This document shows positions 34,391 through 44,169 of a stretch of 53,080 bases of DNA, one piece after another. The position numbers and the translations under genes are program-made. The stretch comes from an uncultured Bacteroidota bacterium (GTDB lineage Bacteria > Bacteroidota > Bacteroidia > Bacteroidales > UBA12481). The DNA is taken from NCBI GenBank assembly GCA_903919065.1, contig CAIXHD010000270.1:1-53080 (forward strand), written 5' to 3'. A model generated the notes under the pieces. It was given only the letters and a program-made list of their open reading frames with translations, did not search any database and was not told where the DNA came from. Numbering within the stretch: the first letter of the stretch is position 1; each line of letters starts with the position of its first letter.

Positions 34391-36034
34391 ATGAAAGTAA
34401 AGGAGCTCTTTTCCGTCAATCCAGAAAATATCAACCTTAAGAATGAAGGGGTCTGCCGATTAAGGTCAGACAATCAAAGTGAAAATGATCTTTCAATTGC
34501 TCAGAACGAATTAAAAACCTTCGCTTGCGTGGGTGAATATCATGATGGGCTCAGAAAAATAATGGAAGTTTATCTTCAACATTTCGATGAACCTAAACAA
34601 CACTCATTCTGGGTAAGTGGTTCCTGGGGAAGCGGCAAATCTCATCTTGTGAAAATGGCCGGATACTTGTGGACTGATTTCGAATTCCCAGATGGAACAA
34701 GAGCCCGCTCTATAAAGCCTCTACCCCCAGAAATTGAAGATCTTTTATTCGAACTCGACCGTAAGCAGAAAATTTATGGAAAGCTATCCATAGCGGGAAC
34801 ATTAAGGGATTTCCCATCAAAGGATGTCCGGTATTCATTCATTCAATTGCTCTTAAATACGCTTGGGCTACCATCGCAATACCATCATTTCAAATTTATG
34901 TATTGGGCCAAAAAGGAAGGAATTTATGATGGATTAAAAGCTTTGGTTGAAGCCAAAGGCAGAAATCTGGACAAAGAAATTGGAAATCTTTATGTGTCTT
35001 ATACTTTAGCGAAGGCAATCCTGGAATTAAAGCCTGAATTAGCTGAGAATGCTGACAAACTCCTTGATCAGATTGGTGCACAATTTCCGAGAGTTGAGAT
35101 TATTGGTAGGGAAGATTTTGTAAGAATCATAAAAGAAGAGATTCTTCCCATTTCATTTGGGAGTAAAATCCCTTGTACAATTATTGCATTAGATGACATC
35201 CATCACTTTGTCGGCCAAGATATCAATCTTGCGTTGGACCTTATGATGCTAAAAGAGGTTTTGTCTTGCCACTTCAATGGCAGGTTTTTATTAGTTGTCA
35301 CCGCAGGAAATACATTAAATGAAAATCCTATCCTTCAAAAGTTGAAAGGCAAATTTGAAAGAGGGATTCATTTGGCAGTAATTGACAACCAATCCGTTTT
35401 AAGAAATACGATTTTGCAGAAGAAGGAAACAGCCTATGCGCAAATTAATTCTATACTTGAATCCTCCTTAGGCGCAATATCAAACAATCTGGAAAATACC
35501 ATTTTTGAGTACCTACCTGAAGATCGGAAAACCCTGGTTGCCGATTATCCTATTCTCCCATCAACCATAAAATTTTGGGACGCAGTACTACAGGTTACTA
35601 AACTGACCGGCATATCAGACTCATTGAGATATCGACTTCGGATTGTTGGTGAAGGATTAAAACAAATAGCTAACACAGAAGTTGGCACTTTGGTTCCAGC
35701 CGATTTTATCTTTACCATGTCGCATCCCTTATACCTTCAGTCAGGATTATTGCACATTGGAACCCATAAAATAATCCAAGAAAAAAAGGCAAAAGGAGGT
35801 GATTATGAACTCGAGGGGCGCATCTTGAGTGCAATTTTCCTTTTGGATCAAGTTATTTCGAACACTATAGGCACCGGATTGATTTCTGATAAGATAACCA
35901 TTTCGGATTTGCTTATTGACAACCTGTATTTAAATTCAGATACTTTCCGAAATAAGATTAAAGAACTCATTGACAATTTGGTGAATGAGAAGGTGATCAT
36001 AGCCGTTGGAAATGAATATAAGCTTTATACCTAA
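34391..36034 (+). CDS. Half-length BrxC-like ATPase (truncated duplicate of brxC)
   Basis: 547 aa against 1144 for full BrxC at 37491. It aligns with BrxC residues 1 to about 545 and stops just after the shared NEYKLYT / DQYKLQT position. Walker A (SWGSGKSHLVKMAGY, about 78) is intact, but Walker B reads ALDDIHHF where BrxC has ILDEVQQF, so the catalytic Glu is Asp; the sensor region also differs (TAGN against GTGQN). A tract at about 34802-35080 is nearly identical in DNA to 37899-38177 while the flanks diverge, which suggests gene conversion. It may be a decaying remnant or a maintained regulatory paralogue. The frame is fully open. Confidence 0.8.
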   Translation: MKVKELFSVNPENINLKNEGVCRLRSDNQSENDLSIAQNELKTFACVGEYHDGLRKIMEVYLQHFDEPKQHSFWVSGSWGSGKSHLVKMAGYLWTDFEFPDGTRARSIKPLPPEIEDLLFELDRKQKIYGKLSIAGTLRDFPSKDVRYSFIQLLLNTLGLPSQYHHFKFMYWAKKEGIYDGLKALVEAKGRNLDKEIGNLYVSYTLAKAILELKPELAENADKLLDQIGAQFPRVEIIGREDFVRIIKEEILPISFGSKIPCTIIALDDIHHFVGQDINLALDLMMLKEVLSCHFNGRFLLVVTAGNTLNENPILQKLKGKFERGIHLAVIDNQSVLRNTILQKKETAYAQINSILESSLGAISNNLENTIFEYLPEDRKTLVADYPILPSTIKFWDAVLQVTKLTGISDSLRYRLRIVGEGLKQIANTEVGTLVPADFIFTMSHPLYLQSGLLHIGTHKIIQEKKAKGGDYELEGRILSAIFLLDQVISNTIGTGLISDKITISDLLIDNLYLNSDTFRNKIKELIDNLVNEKVIIAVGNEYKLYT

Positions 36035-36182
36035 ATCGACGCCCATTAGGAGTGAGAGTCTTCAATCAAGATGCCGCTAAACAAATCAGAGAAAAGCATA
36101 ATCTTTTTGATTCTTAAGGTAAAGAATGAAAATATCTTAATTTAAATCCGCGCATCAAATTTCTGCTTGAAAAGCTTATCTT

Positions 36183-36200
36183 AGAAGTATCACTTCTTTT
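36183..36200. promoter_or_regulatory. Dyad or small hairpin just upstream of brxA
   Basis: AGAAGT, ATC, ACTTCT followed by TTTT lies 15 bp before the brxA start. It could be an operator or a weak terminator for the half-length brxC copy. The 180-bp spacer around it is AT-rich with no supported ORF and probably contains the BREX promoter. Confidence 0.35.
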
Positions 36201-36214
36201 AAAATTTATTAATA

Positions 36215-36946
36215 ATGATGAGAAAAATTCGAACAATACATACTTCCAGAACCTTGATGTTTTCTGAGTTAGAGAAAGTCATGGATTATTCTATTGAATC
36301 ATCTAATTTTAATGAGGCCCTAAGCATAAATGTTACCGGCAAGAAATCAAACTCAGGGGTTGAAAAGACGGCGAACTACCTAAAACTGCTATACGGCTTC
36401 GATGCAAAAAATCCCCACTTTGCTGCATTTAAGTACTTCTGGCAAACCTCCGAACATGCTGAAAAACCCCTCTTTGCTTTCGTATATGCTTGTAAACAGG
36501 ATGACCTATTGTCAGAAAATCTTTCGGTCATTAGTGAAACCCGTATAGGAGAAAAAGTCCTGATTGAAAGGTTGGAAGAGAATATCGAAAAGCTCCATCC
36601 AAATCAGTATTCTCCCAATACCCGCAGGTCAGTTGCCCAAAATATAGCCAGTTCATTCAAGCAGGCAGGTTTTGTTGAGGGTAAGGTTAAGAATTTACGA
36701 GTCCAACGTGAAATTACTTACCCTGTAGCCTGCTTCGCCTTTCTGATGGCATATTTAGATGGGGATCGTGGGGATTTCATTTGGAACAATCGAAGCGTAA
36801 CAACCCTTATGCTTTCAGAATTTAGGCTGCGAGAATTAGCTTTAGAATGTACAAAACGGGATTTGATGCAATACCAGTTTGGCGGAGGTGTAACAGCAAT
36901 CTCTTTCAACAACTTGTTAAACAAAATTGGAATTGATGCAATCTAA
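36215..36946 (+). CDS. brxA: BREX protein BrxA (DUF1819)
   Basis: 243 aa, the usual size. BrxA-like features: a helical N-terminus (TLMFSELEKVMDYSIES), ANYLKLLYGFD, LFAFVYACKQDDLLSE, and a C-terminal winged-helix part (RSVAQNIASSFKQAGFV, VTYP-like EITYPVACFAFLMAYLDGDRG). BrxA is a small DNA-binding core component of type I BREX. It is first in the brxA-brxB-brxC-pglX-pglZ-brxL order, and its stop overlaps the brxB start by 11 bp. Confidence 0.9.
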   Translation: MMRKIRTIHTSRTLMFSELEKVMDYSIESSNFNEALSINVTGKKSNSGVEKTANYLKLLYGFDAKNPHFAAFKYFWQTSEHAEKPLFAFVYACKQDDLLSENLSVISETRIGEKVLIERLEENIEKLHPNQYSPNTRRSVAQNIASSFKQAGFVEGKVKNLRVQREITYPVACFAFLMAYLDGDRGDFIWNNRSVTTLMLSEFRLRELALECTKRDLMQYQFGGGVTAISFNNLLNKIGIDAI

Positions 36947-37481
36947 ATTAGATCAATTGATAGAGGCATTTGAAAAGGTCGTTAATGAGCCTTGGTCATC
37001 TGCTTTATCCGGTCAGGAGCGGATTTGGTTTTTGGTGTATGATCCTGCGGAGCAACGCAAAGTGGATTTTAGATTGGGCGATTTTGAGGCCTCAACTTTA
37101 AAGGCTGGGAAAAAATTGCGCATCGTTTCTATGAAGAATTGCTTTCCTCTCTGGATGGTAAACCATGAGTATAGAGAAGGATACTTCAAAAACCCAGGGT
37201 TTATTATCGACCAATTGGAAGCTGAGTTTATTCCTTTTGCGATTGAGTTTTTAAAGAATGAATTGCGGAATACCGCACAAGATTCGGATACATTGATTGC
37301 TATTAGGGATGTTTCCTCACTTTTCGGTTTCCTTCGGTTATCTGAAATTCTTAAGAGCTGTGTCAAAGATCTCCAGGGACGCATGCTGATATTTTTCCCA
37401 GGAGAATTTGAACACAATCATTACCGCCTGCTGGATGCAAGAGATGGGTGGGATTATTTAGCCAGACCAATAACCTTATAA
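36936..37481 (+). CDS. brxB: BREX protein BrxB (DUF1788)
   Basis: 181 aa from the ATG at 36936, inside the brxA 3' end; the track start at 36927 is TTG. Typical BrxB blocks: LDQLIEAFEKVVNEPW, RIWFLVYDPAEQRKVDFRLGDFE, DVSSLFGFLRLSEILKS and the ending GRMLIFFPGEFEHNHYRLLDARDGWDYLARPI. BrxB is a small BREX component of unclear biochemistry, needed together with BrxC, PglX and PglZ. brxC follows 9 bp later. Confidence 0.9.
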   Translation: MQSKLDQLIEAFEKVVNEPWSSALSGQERIWFLVYDPAEQRKVDFRLGDFEASTLKAGKKLRIVSMKNCFPLWMVNHEYREGYFKNPGFIIDQLEAEFIPFAIEFLKNELRNTAQDSDTLIAIRDVSSLFGFLRLSEILKSCVKDLQGRMLIFFPGEFEHNHYRLLDARDGWDYLARPITL

Positions 37482-37490
37482 AGTACTAAA

Positions 37491-40400
37491 ATGAAGAACA
37501 AAGAGCTATTTACGTTGAATCCTGAGGAGGTTAACCTTAAGAATGAAGGGGTTGCAAAGATCAGAAACATCAACGAGAAGGATGACCTAGCCATTGCCGA
37601 ATATGAATTAAGGACTTTTGTTTGTGATGGGGAATACTTTGAAGGGTTGAAAAAGATGCTCGATGTATACCTGAGTAATTATAATAGCCCCGTTCAACCA
37701 ACTTTTTGGGTTAGCGGGTTTTACGGAAGCGGAAAATCTCATTTGGTTAAAATGGCAGGGTATCTTTGGGAAGATTTTAAATTTCCAAACGGTAGTACCG
37801 CTAGGAATATCAAACCATTGCCCCAAGAGATTCAGGACTTATTTATTGAGATTGACCGTAAGCAAAATATCCAAGGAAAATTATCCATTGCAGGCACATT
37901 GAGGGATTTCCCATCAAAAGATATCCGGTATTCATTCATTCAATTGCTTTTAAATACGCTTGGGCTTCCATCGCAATACCATCATTTCAAATTTATGTAT
38001 TGGGCCAAAAAGGAAGGAATTTATGATGGATTAAAAGCTTTGGTTGAAGCCAAAGGCAGAAAATTGGACAAAGAAATTGAAAATCTTTTTTTGTCTGATA
38101 CTTTAGCGAAGTCGATCCTGGAATTAAAGCCTGAATTAGCTGAGAATGCTGCCAAACTGCTTGATCAGATTGGTGCGCAGTTTCCGAGAGTTGAGATTAT
38201 TGGCAGGGAAGAATTTGTTAAAACAATCAAAGAAGAGATTCTACCTCTTATTTACGGAGACAAAATCCCCTGTACCATTATTATTTTGGATGAGGTCCAG
38301 CAGTTCATCGGCCAGGATCCATATCTTGCTGAAAATGTACAATTCCTTGCAGAAGACCTTAGTTCAAGGTTTGATGGCAAATTTCTATTGGTGGGTACGG
38401 GCCAAAATGCATTAACAGATACACCCATTCTGCAAAAAATGATGGCCCGGTTCAGGGTTTCGATACAACTTACCAATAACGACATTCAAACCGTAATCCG
38501 GAAAACTATCCTTCAGAAGAAAGCATCAGCGCTTGCGCCCTTGAACACCAAAATGGAGGCTTCCTCTGGCGAAATAGCTCGTAACCTCCAATGTACTGTT
38601 TTTGGATACCGGACCGATGATAAAGACACACTTGTCGCGGATTATCCATTGCTCCCATCTACCCGGAAATTCTGGTATAAAGTATTGCAAGTGGTTGACG
38701 TGGCAGGAACCTCGGGTCAGCTACGTAACCAATTACGTTTAATTGATGACAGTTTAAAAACTCTCGCTGAAAAAGAAGTAGGCTATGTAGTACCTGCAGA
38801 CTTTATTTTCACACAAACTCGTTCAGACCTTATCCAGGCTGGGCTATTGTTAAACGACACAAGCAATCTCATTCAGGGAAAGAAATCTAAAGGTGGGGAT
38901 TCGGAAATAGAAGGTAGAATTCTCAGCGCAGTTTTTTTATTGGATCAAATCACTTCAAATATTACAGACACTGGATTGAAATCCAATGAAAACACCATTG
39001 CTGATCTGCTGATTGACAATTTGAATGTAAACTCTGATGCATTCCGTACCAAGATCAAAGAGCTGATTAAAAAGTTGGTCGATGAAAAATATCTCATGCC
39101 TATTACCGATCAGTACAAGTTACAAACGAAAATTGGGGCTGAATGGGAACAGGAATTCACCAAGCAATACATCAAGCTTAACAACTCAGGTGATGACCAG
39201 ATTCAAAGCCTGAGAAGGGAAAAGATGGTTGCCCACTTTAAGGATAAAACAAGAGCCATCAGCGTTTCGCAAGGCACTTCCCGGATGGTGCGTGAATTCG
39301 AACTTTGGGATAAAAATACCATACCCAACACTGAGCATAAATTGAACCTATGGATTCGTGACGGATGGTTTGAAAATGAAACTTCCGTTGAAAATGAAAT
39401 CCGTGCTGCCGGCAATAATGCTCCATTGGCATACGCCTTTGTCAAGAAATTAAGAGCCCCTGAATTAAGAACAGAAATAATCAAGTTCTTAGCTACCGGA
39501 TTAGCTATAAACGCGATGGGCCTACCTTCAACCCCTGAGGGTGAGCAAGCTAAAAAAAGCATGGAAACCCGCCAGTCACAGGCAAAAACTGCGATTCAAG
39601 AATTAGTGGAGAAGATCTGCGATGAAACCAAAGTATACCTTGCTGGTGGCACACTAATTCAATCTGGCACCTTGAAAGAGAAGATCCAGGAAGCGCTCAA
39701 TAGTATTGCGGATCGCCAATTCCCAGAATTTAAGAGCAAAGCAGACTTCTTAAACTGGGGACAGGCATTGACCAAAGCTCTGGCTGGCAATCCGGATGCA
39801 TTGAATTCCATCAATTATGTTGGAGACGATGAAAAGCACCCTTTATCGGTCGAGATATTGAGGTTTCTGGGCAACGGCACTAAACCTGGCAGAGACATCC
39901 GAAACCATTTTATGAAAGCACCCTATGGATGGAGCCAGGATGCTATTGATACGATTTTATTGGTTTTGAAAAATTCGGCTTGGATTTCGACCTCTGAAAC
40001 AAATCTGATTGTTGCTAAAATTAATCAGGCTTCCTTTAAAAAAGAAGTCCATATTCTTACCGCAAGGGATAAAATGGACATTCGAATTCTATTTCAAAAT
40101 GCCGGGATTGCTTGTCCCCCGAATCATGAAATATTTCCATATTCAAACGAATACCTTGAAAAGTTAAAAGCCCTTGCAAACCAAGTAAGCGGAGATGCAC
40201 CACGGCCAGAACCTATCAACATAGATTTCATTAAAGAAATTGAAAACAAAGAAGGCAATGAACGTTTGCTGGAAATACTCCAACAAAAGATTGACTTGCA
40301 GGCCAGATTTACTGATTGGAGTTCAAAAGCGAAATTGGTAACAAAAAGAGAGCCGTCATGGGTTTTACTGTTGGATCTGACGAACCATGCTCCGGACGAA

Positions 40401-40925
40401 CCTGAACTGGATTCACTTAAAACAGAAATCAAGGCCATCAGGGATAATCGACTCCTGCTCCAGGAGCCTGATCCTATTCAGACTATTTTAAATGCGATTA
40501 CAGAAAAATTGGTGAGCATCCTGAACACAAGAAAAGGTCAATTCAATGCATTATATGATCTTAAAATGGTTGACTTACAGGCTAATGAGTATTTCAAGAA
40601 TTTAACACCCGAGCAAAAGCACAGCATTCTGGTGAAACATCAAATTTTGGTAAAGCCGGAAGTTAAGGTATTGGATGCACATGCACTGCTCAATCAGCTA
40701 CAAAAAGCATCGTTATATATCTGGGATACCAAAATAGCGGCATTACCCGGACAGTTTCAGTCAGCATTGGAAGATGCCATTGCGGTGTCTGCACCTCAGG
40801 CAAAGACATACAGCCTTCCCCGCAAAACCATTACCAACCAGACTGACATTGATTCTTACCTGATAGCATTGAAAACCGATTTGGAAAATTTATTGCATGA
40901 ATCAAGCTCAATCATTTTAAAGTAA
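37491..40925 (+). CDS. brxC: BREX ATPase BrxC
   Basis: 1144 aa. N-terminal P-loop domain: Walker A GFYGSGKSHLVKMAGY (about 77), Walker B IILDEVQQFIGQ (about 264), sensor LVGTGQNALTDTP. A long helical C-terminal half follows (ALADEVS-like LLHESSSIILK at the end). BrxC is the large ATPase of the type I BREX core complex, acting with BrxB, PglX and PglZ in host methylation and phage exclusion. Its stop overlaps the first pglX start (TAATG). The first half is duplicated at 34391. Confidence 0.93.
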   Translation: MKNKELFTLNPEEVNLKNEGVAKIRNINEKDDLAIAEYELRTFVCDGEYFEGLKKMLDVYLSNYNSPVQPTFWVSGFYGSGKSHLVKMAGYLWEDFKFPNGSTARNIKPLPQEIQDLFIEIDRKQNIQGKLSIAGTLRDFPSKDIRYSFIQLLLNTLGLPSQYHHFKFMYWAKKEGIYDGLKALVEAKGRKLDKEIENLFLSDTLAKSILELKPELAENAAKLLDQIGAQFPRVEIIGREEFVKTIKEEILPLIYGDKIPCTIIILDEVQQFIGQDPYLAENVQFLAEDLSSRFDGKFLLVGTGQNALTDTPILQKMMARFRVSIQLTNNDIQTVIRKTILQKKASALAPLNTKMEASSGEIARNLQCTVFGYRTDDKDTLVADYPLLPSTRKFWYKVLQVVDVAGTSGQLRNQLRLIDDSLKTLAEKEVGYVVPADFIFTQTRSDLIQAGLLLNDTSNLIQGKKSKGGDSEIEGRILSAVFLLDQITSNITDTGLKSNENTIADLLIDNLNVNSDAFRTKIKELIKKLVDEKYLMPITDQYKLQTKIGAEWEQEFTKQYIKLNNSGDDQIQSLRREKMVAHFKDKTRAISVSQGTSRMVREFELWDKNTIPNTEHKLNLWIRDGWFENETSVENEIRAAGNNAPLAYAFVKKLRAPELRTEIIKFLATGLAINAMGLPSTPEGEQAKKSMETRQSQAKTAIQELVEKICDETKVYLAGGTLIQSGTLKEKIQEALNSIADRQFPEFKSKADFLNWGQALTKALAGNPDALNSINYVGDDEKHPLSVEILRFLGNGTKPGRDIRNHFMKAPYGWSQDAIDTILLVLKNSAWISTSETNLIVAKINQASFKKEVHILTARDKMDIRILFQNAGIACPPNHEIFPYSNEYLEKLKALANQVSGDAPRPEPINIDFIKEIENKEGNERLLEILQQKIDLQARFTDWSSKAKLVTKREPSWVLLLDLTNHAPDEPELDSLKTEIKAIRDNRLLLQEPDPIQTILNAITEKLVSILNTRKGQFNALYDLKMVDLQANEYFKNLTPEQKHSILVKHQILVKPEVKVLDAHALLNQLQKASLYIWDTKIAALPGQFQSALEDAIAVSAPQAKTYSLPRKTITNQTDIDSYLIALKTDLENLLHESSSIILK

Positions 40926-43900
40926 TGGCAGTCCTCACATCACAACAACGGAGCACTTTAGAAGCAGCAGTAAAGCAAGCTCGAAAGGTTGCTGAAACGG
41001 GAGCATTCAATGCTTTACATAGCCTTGCTATCGATAACCCTGAACCTTTTGCACACTTGGGCCCAGACCAAAAGGCTCTTCGTAACAGCCTTCGCAGCAA
41101 AGCTCGATTATTGGGAGATGAATTGCAAGCAAACGGTGCTCAAAAAATCGATCATCTTTCCTATGAGCTGGCTTACGAAACCTGGCATATGATGCTTTTT
41201 GCAAAATTTCTGGAATCAAATGGCCTGTTAATGCACCCCGACGGAGTTGCAGTGACGATGGCAGATTGCGAAGAGCTGGGCAAGGATGAGGGCTTCGTGG
41301 ACAAATGGGATACGGCCGCCAACTATGCTTCTAAAATGCTGCCCGTCATTTTTAGAACAGACGACCCTCTAATGAAGGTATTATTTGCAACGGATGAAAG
41401 AATAAAACTTGAAGAAATTATTGACGGATTAGAAAATCAAATATTTACGGCTGATGATTCTCTTGGGTGGGTATATCAGTTTTGGCAAAGCGAAGCCAAG
41501 GCTACCATAAATGCCAGTGGTGATAAAATTGACGGAGCAAAACTACCGGCTGTTACTCAGTTATTCACCGAGCCTTATATGGTTCATTTTCTTATTGATA
41601 ATACACTTGGTGCCTGGTGGGTTAGCCGAAATCCGGGTATTAAACCACCAGTTAAATTCGAGTATATAAGATTGTTGGACAATGGCACACCTGCTGCAGG
41701 AAAGTTTGATGGCTGGCCTGACAAAACAAGCGAAGTTACTTCGCTTGACCCCTGCATGGGCTCCGGGCATTTTGTGGCATCACTATTTCCGGTATTTGCA
41801 TCCCTTCGCATGCACGAAGAAGGATTAACGAAGGAGGATGCCACCGATAAGGTAATTTCCGAAAATTTGCATGGTCTAGAATTAGATTCCAGATGCACCC
41901 AGATTGCCGCTTTTAACCTCGCATTAACCGCCTGGAAATTCTGTGGACACTTCAAAGAGTTGCCAGAGATGAATCTAGCATGCAGCGGTATTGCTCCAAA
42001 AGGTAAGGTTGAAGATTGGCTGAAGCTGGTAGGGAAGGTGGATCGGATCGAAGATAAGGTCCGGATGGAAAATGGAATACGCATGTTGTACGACCATTTC
42101 CAATTAGCACCTGAATTGGGCAGTCTGTTAGATCCTTCTACGATAATATCTGATGCATTTACAGCCAGCTTTGAGCAATTGCAACCTGTATTAAAAAAGG
42201 CTTTGGAAAACGAAGCAGATCAAGACATTTTGGAACGCGGTGTAATGGCAGCGGGCATCGCGAAAGCCGGACTTCTTCTGGCAAAAAAATACACTTTACA
42301 GATTACCAATGTACCGTATCTAAGTCGAGGTAAACAAGATAAAATCTTGGCAGATTATTGCGAGAACAACTATCCGGAAGCTAAAGGTGACCTCGCAAAT
42401 GTTTTTCTTGAGAAAATGCTCAAATCTAACCAACTGGGAGGTATTTCCTGTAGTGTAATTCCTCAAAACTGGTTGTTTCTGAATGCTTATAAAAAATTTC
42501 GCGAAAAACTCTTGAAAAACGAAACCTGGAATATTGTGGCACGACTTGGTGTAAAAAGCTTTCAAACACCAATGTGGGATTTTAATGTGATGCTTATTTC
42601 ATTAGCCCATCAAAAGCCTTTTAAAGAACACACATTCTTTGGCCTAGATGTCTCGAAAGCAAATAATGCAGCTGGCAAAGAAGATGCCCTGAAAAGAATC
42701 GAATTGAAACCTATGAATCAGACTGAGCAGCTGAAGAATCCAGATGCTAGGATCGTTTTGGAACATTCACATTCCAGCGAATTATTGTCCAAGTTCGCTG
42801 TGGCAATAAATGGAATGCATGGAGGTGATTCATATAATTTTAGATTCCATTTTTGGGAAATAAGTGATTTTAAAAAATGGCACTTCTTTCACGGAACTAG
42901 TAAAGAGACGAAATATTTTTCTGGAATGCAGAATGTCTTTTATTGGCCAGAAAACGGTGAAATTCATCGAAATAATCCGGCGGCTTTTGTTAAGGGAGAA
43001 AAAATATGGAAAAAAAAAGGAATCGTAATTAGCCTAATGCAGCAACTTCCAGCCACATTCTACCTTGGAAATAAGTTTGATATAAGTTGTTCACCAATTG
43101 TACCATTTAATCAAGAGCACGTAAAAGCTATCTGGTGCTATTGTGCTTCCCCAATGTATAATGAAGAAGTCAGAAAAATCGACCAAAAATTAAATGTCAC
43201 AAATGCCACTTTGGTCAAAGTTCCATTCGACCTTGAATACTGGCAAAAAGTAGCTGCTGAAAAATATCCCAACGGTCTGCCCAAACCGTACAGTGATGAC
43301 CTAACTCAATGGTTGTTTCATGGACATCCAATTAAGGCAGAAAATCCATTACAGGTTGCTTTAGCCAGAATGCTTGGTTATCGCTGGCCAGCAGAGAGCG
43401 ATACCGAAATGGAATTAGCTGAGGAAGCAAAAGCGCTAATCGATGCCATAAAAACCTTTGACCATTTATCGGATGAGGATGGCATTATCTGTATTCCTTC
43501 AGTAAATGCCGAAGCAGCCGGTGCAGATAGATTGCGCGAATACTTGCAGGAAGTTTTTGCCGGAGAATGGAACAACCAAACCATTACGCAACTGTTGGCC
43601 ATAGAAGGTGCATCTTCGTCTAATTTGGAAGATTGGCTGCGCAAAGAGTTTTTTATCCAACAGTGTAAAGTATTTCAAAATAGGCCTTTCATCTGGCATA
43701 TATGGGATGGCCGCAATGATGGTTTCTCCGCTTTGGTTAATTACCATAAGCTGGATAAAGAGAATTTATCCAAATTGATCTATACATACTTGGGTGATTG
43801 GGTACGGATGTGCCAAGCCAAGAAGAAAGCCGGGGAAAGTGGGGCCGAAGGTTTGCTGAGCGCTGGGCTTAAACTTAAAGAGAAGCTGGAAGCCATATTG

Positions 43901-44164
43901 TTAGGCGAAGATCCCTACGACATTTTTGTACGTTGGAAGCCTTTGGAAAAGCAACCCCTCGGTTGGGATCCAGATCTTAACGATGGTGTGCGTCAAAATA
44001 TTCGTCCGTTTGTTGAAGCTGGTGTTTTACGTTCCAAATTCAATATCAAATGGGGAGTGGATCGTGGCAAGAACCCTCGTGGCAGTTATTGGGGCGAAGT
44101 GCGGGATAATGATAAACACTTGAGTTTGGAAGAAAAACGAAAAGCGCAGAAACATACAAAGTAG
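40925..44164 (+). CDS. pglX: BREX adenine-specific DNA methyltransferase PglX (copy 1)
   Basis: 1079 aa. The N-terminal region is followed by methyltransferase motif I SLDPCMGSGHF (about 273-283). Motif IV reads ITNVPYLSRGK (about 459) in place of canonical NPPY. A central/target-recognition part (about 480-765) precedes a conserved C-terminus ending in GSYWGEVRDNDKHLSLEEKRKAQ. PglX methylates the sixth-position adenine in a short non-palindromic site using S-adenosylmethionine. Copy 2 follows after 5 bp with nearly the same N- and C-terminal parts and a divergent centre. The start overlaps the brxC stop by 1 bp. Confidence 0.93.
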   Translation: MAVLTSQQRSTLEAAVKQARKVAETGAFNALHSLAIDNPEPFAHLGPDQKALRNSLRSKARLLGDELQANGAQKIDHLSYELAYETWHMMLFAKFLESNGLLMHPDGVAVTMADCEELGKDEGFVDKWDTAANYASKMLPVIFRTDDPLMKVLFATDERIKLEEIIDGLENQIFTADDSLGWVYQFWQSEAKATINASGDKIDGAKLPAVTQLFTEPYMVHFLIDNTLGAWWVSRNPGIKPPVKFEYIRLLDNGTPAAGKFDGWPDKTSEVTSLDPCMGSGHFVASLFPVFASLRMHEEGLTKEDATDKVISENLHGLELDSRCTQIAAFNLALTAWKFCGHFKELPEMNLACSGIAPKGKVEDWLKLVGKVDRIEDKVRMENGIRMLYDHFQLAPELGSLLDPSTIISDAFTASFEQLQPVLKKALENEADQDILERGVMAAGIAKAGLLLAKKYTLQITNVPYLSRGKQDKILADYCENNYPEAKGDLANVFLEKMLKSNQLGGISCSVIPQNWLFLNAYKKFREKLLKNETWNIVARLGVKSFQTPMWDFNVMLISLAHQKPFKEHTFFGLDVSKANNAAGKEDALKRIELKPMNQTEQLKNPDARIVLEHSHSSELLSKFAVAINGMHGGDSYNFRFHFWEISDFKKWHFFHGTSKETKYFSGMQNVFYWPENGEIHRNNPAAFVKGEKIWKKKGIVISLMQQLPATFYLGNKFDISCSPIVPFNQEHVKAIWCYCASPMYNEEVRKIDQKLNVTNATLVKVPFDLEYWQKVAAEKYPNGLPKPYSDDLTQWLFHGHPIKAENPLQVALARMLGYRWPAESDTEMELAEEAKALIDAIKTFDHLSDEDGIICIPSVNAEAAGADRLREYLQEVFAGEWNNQTITQLLAIEGASSSNLEDWLRKEFFIQQCKVFQNRPFIWHIWDGRNDGFSALVNYHKLDKENLSKLIYTYLGDWVRMCQAKKKAGESGAEGLLSAGLKLKEKLEAILLGEDPYDIFVRWKPLEKQPLGWDPDLNDGVRQNIRPFVEAGVLRSKFNIKWGVDRGKNPRGSYWGEVRDNDKHLSLEEKRKAQKHTK

Positions 44165-44169
44165 CAATA

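Noticed and set aside
41584-42084. 166-aa minus-strand ORF, with a similar one at 44829-45143
   Set aside because: Shadows of the two pglX copies; their similarity only reflects the duplication.
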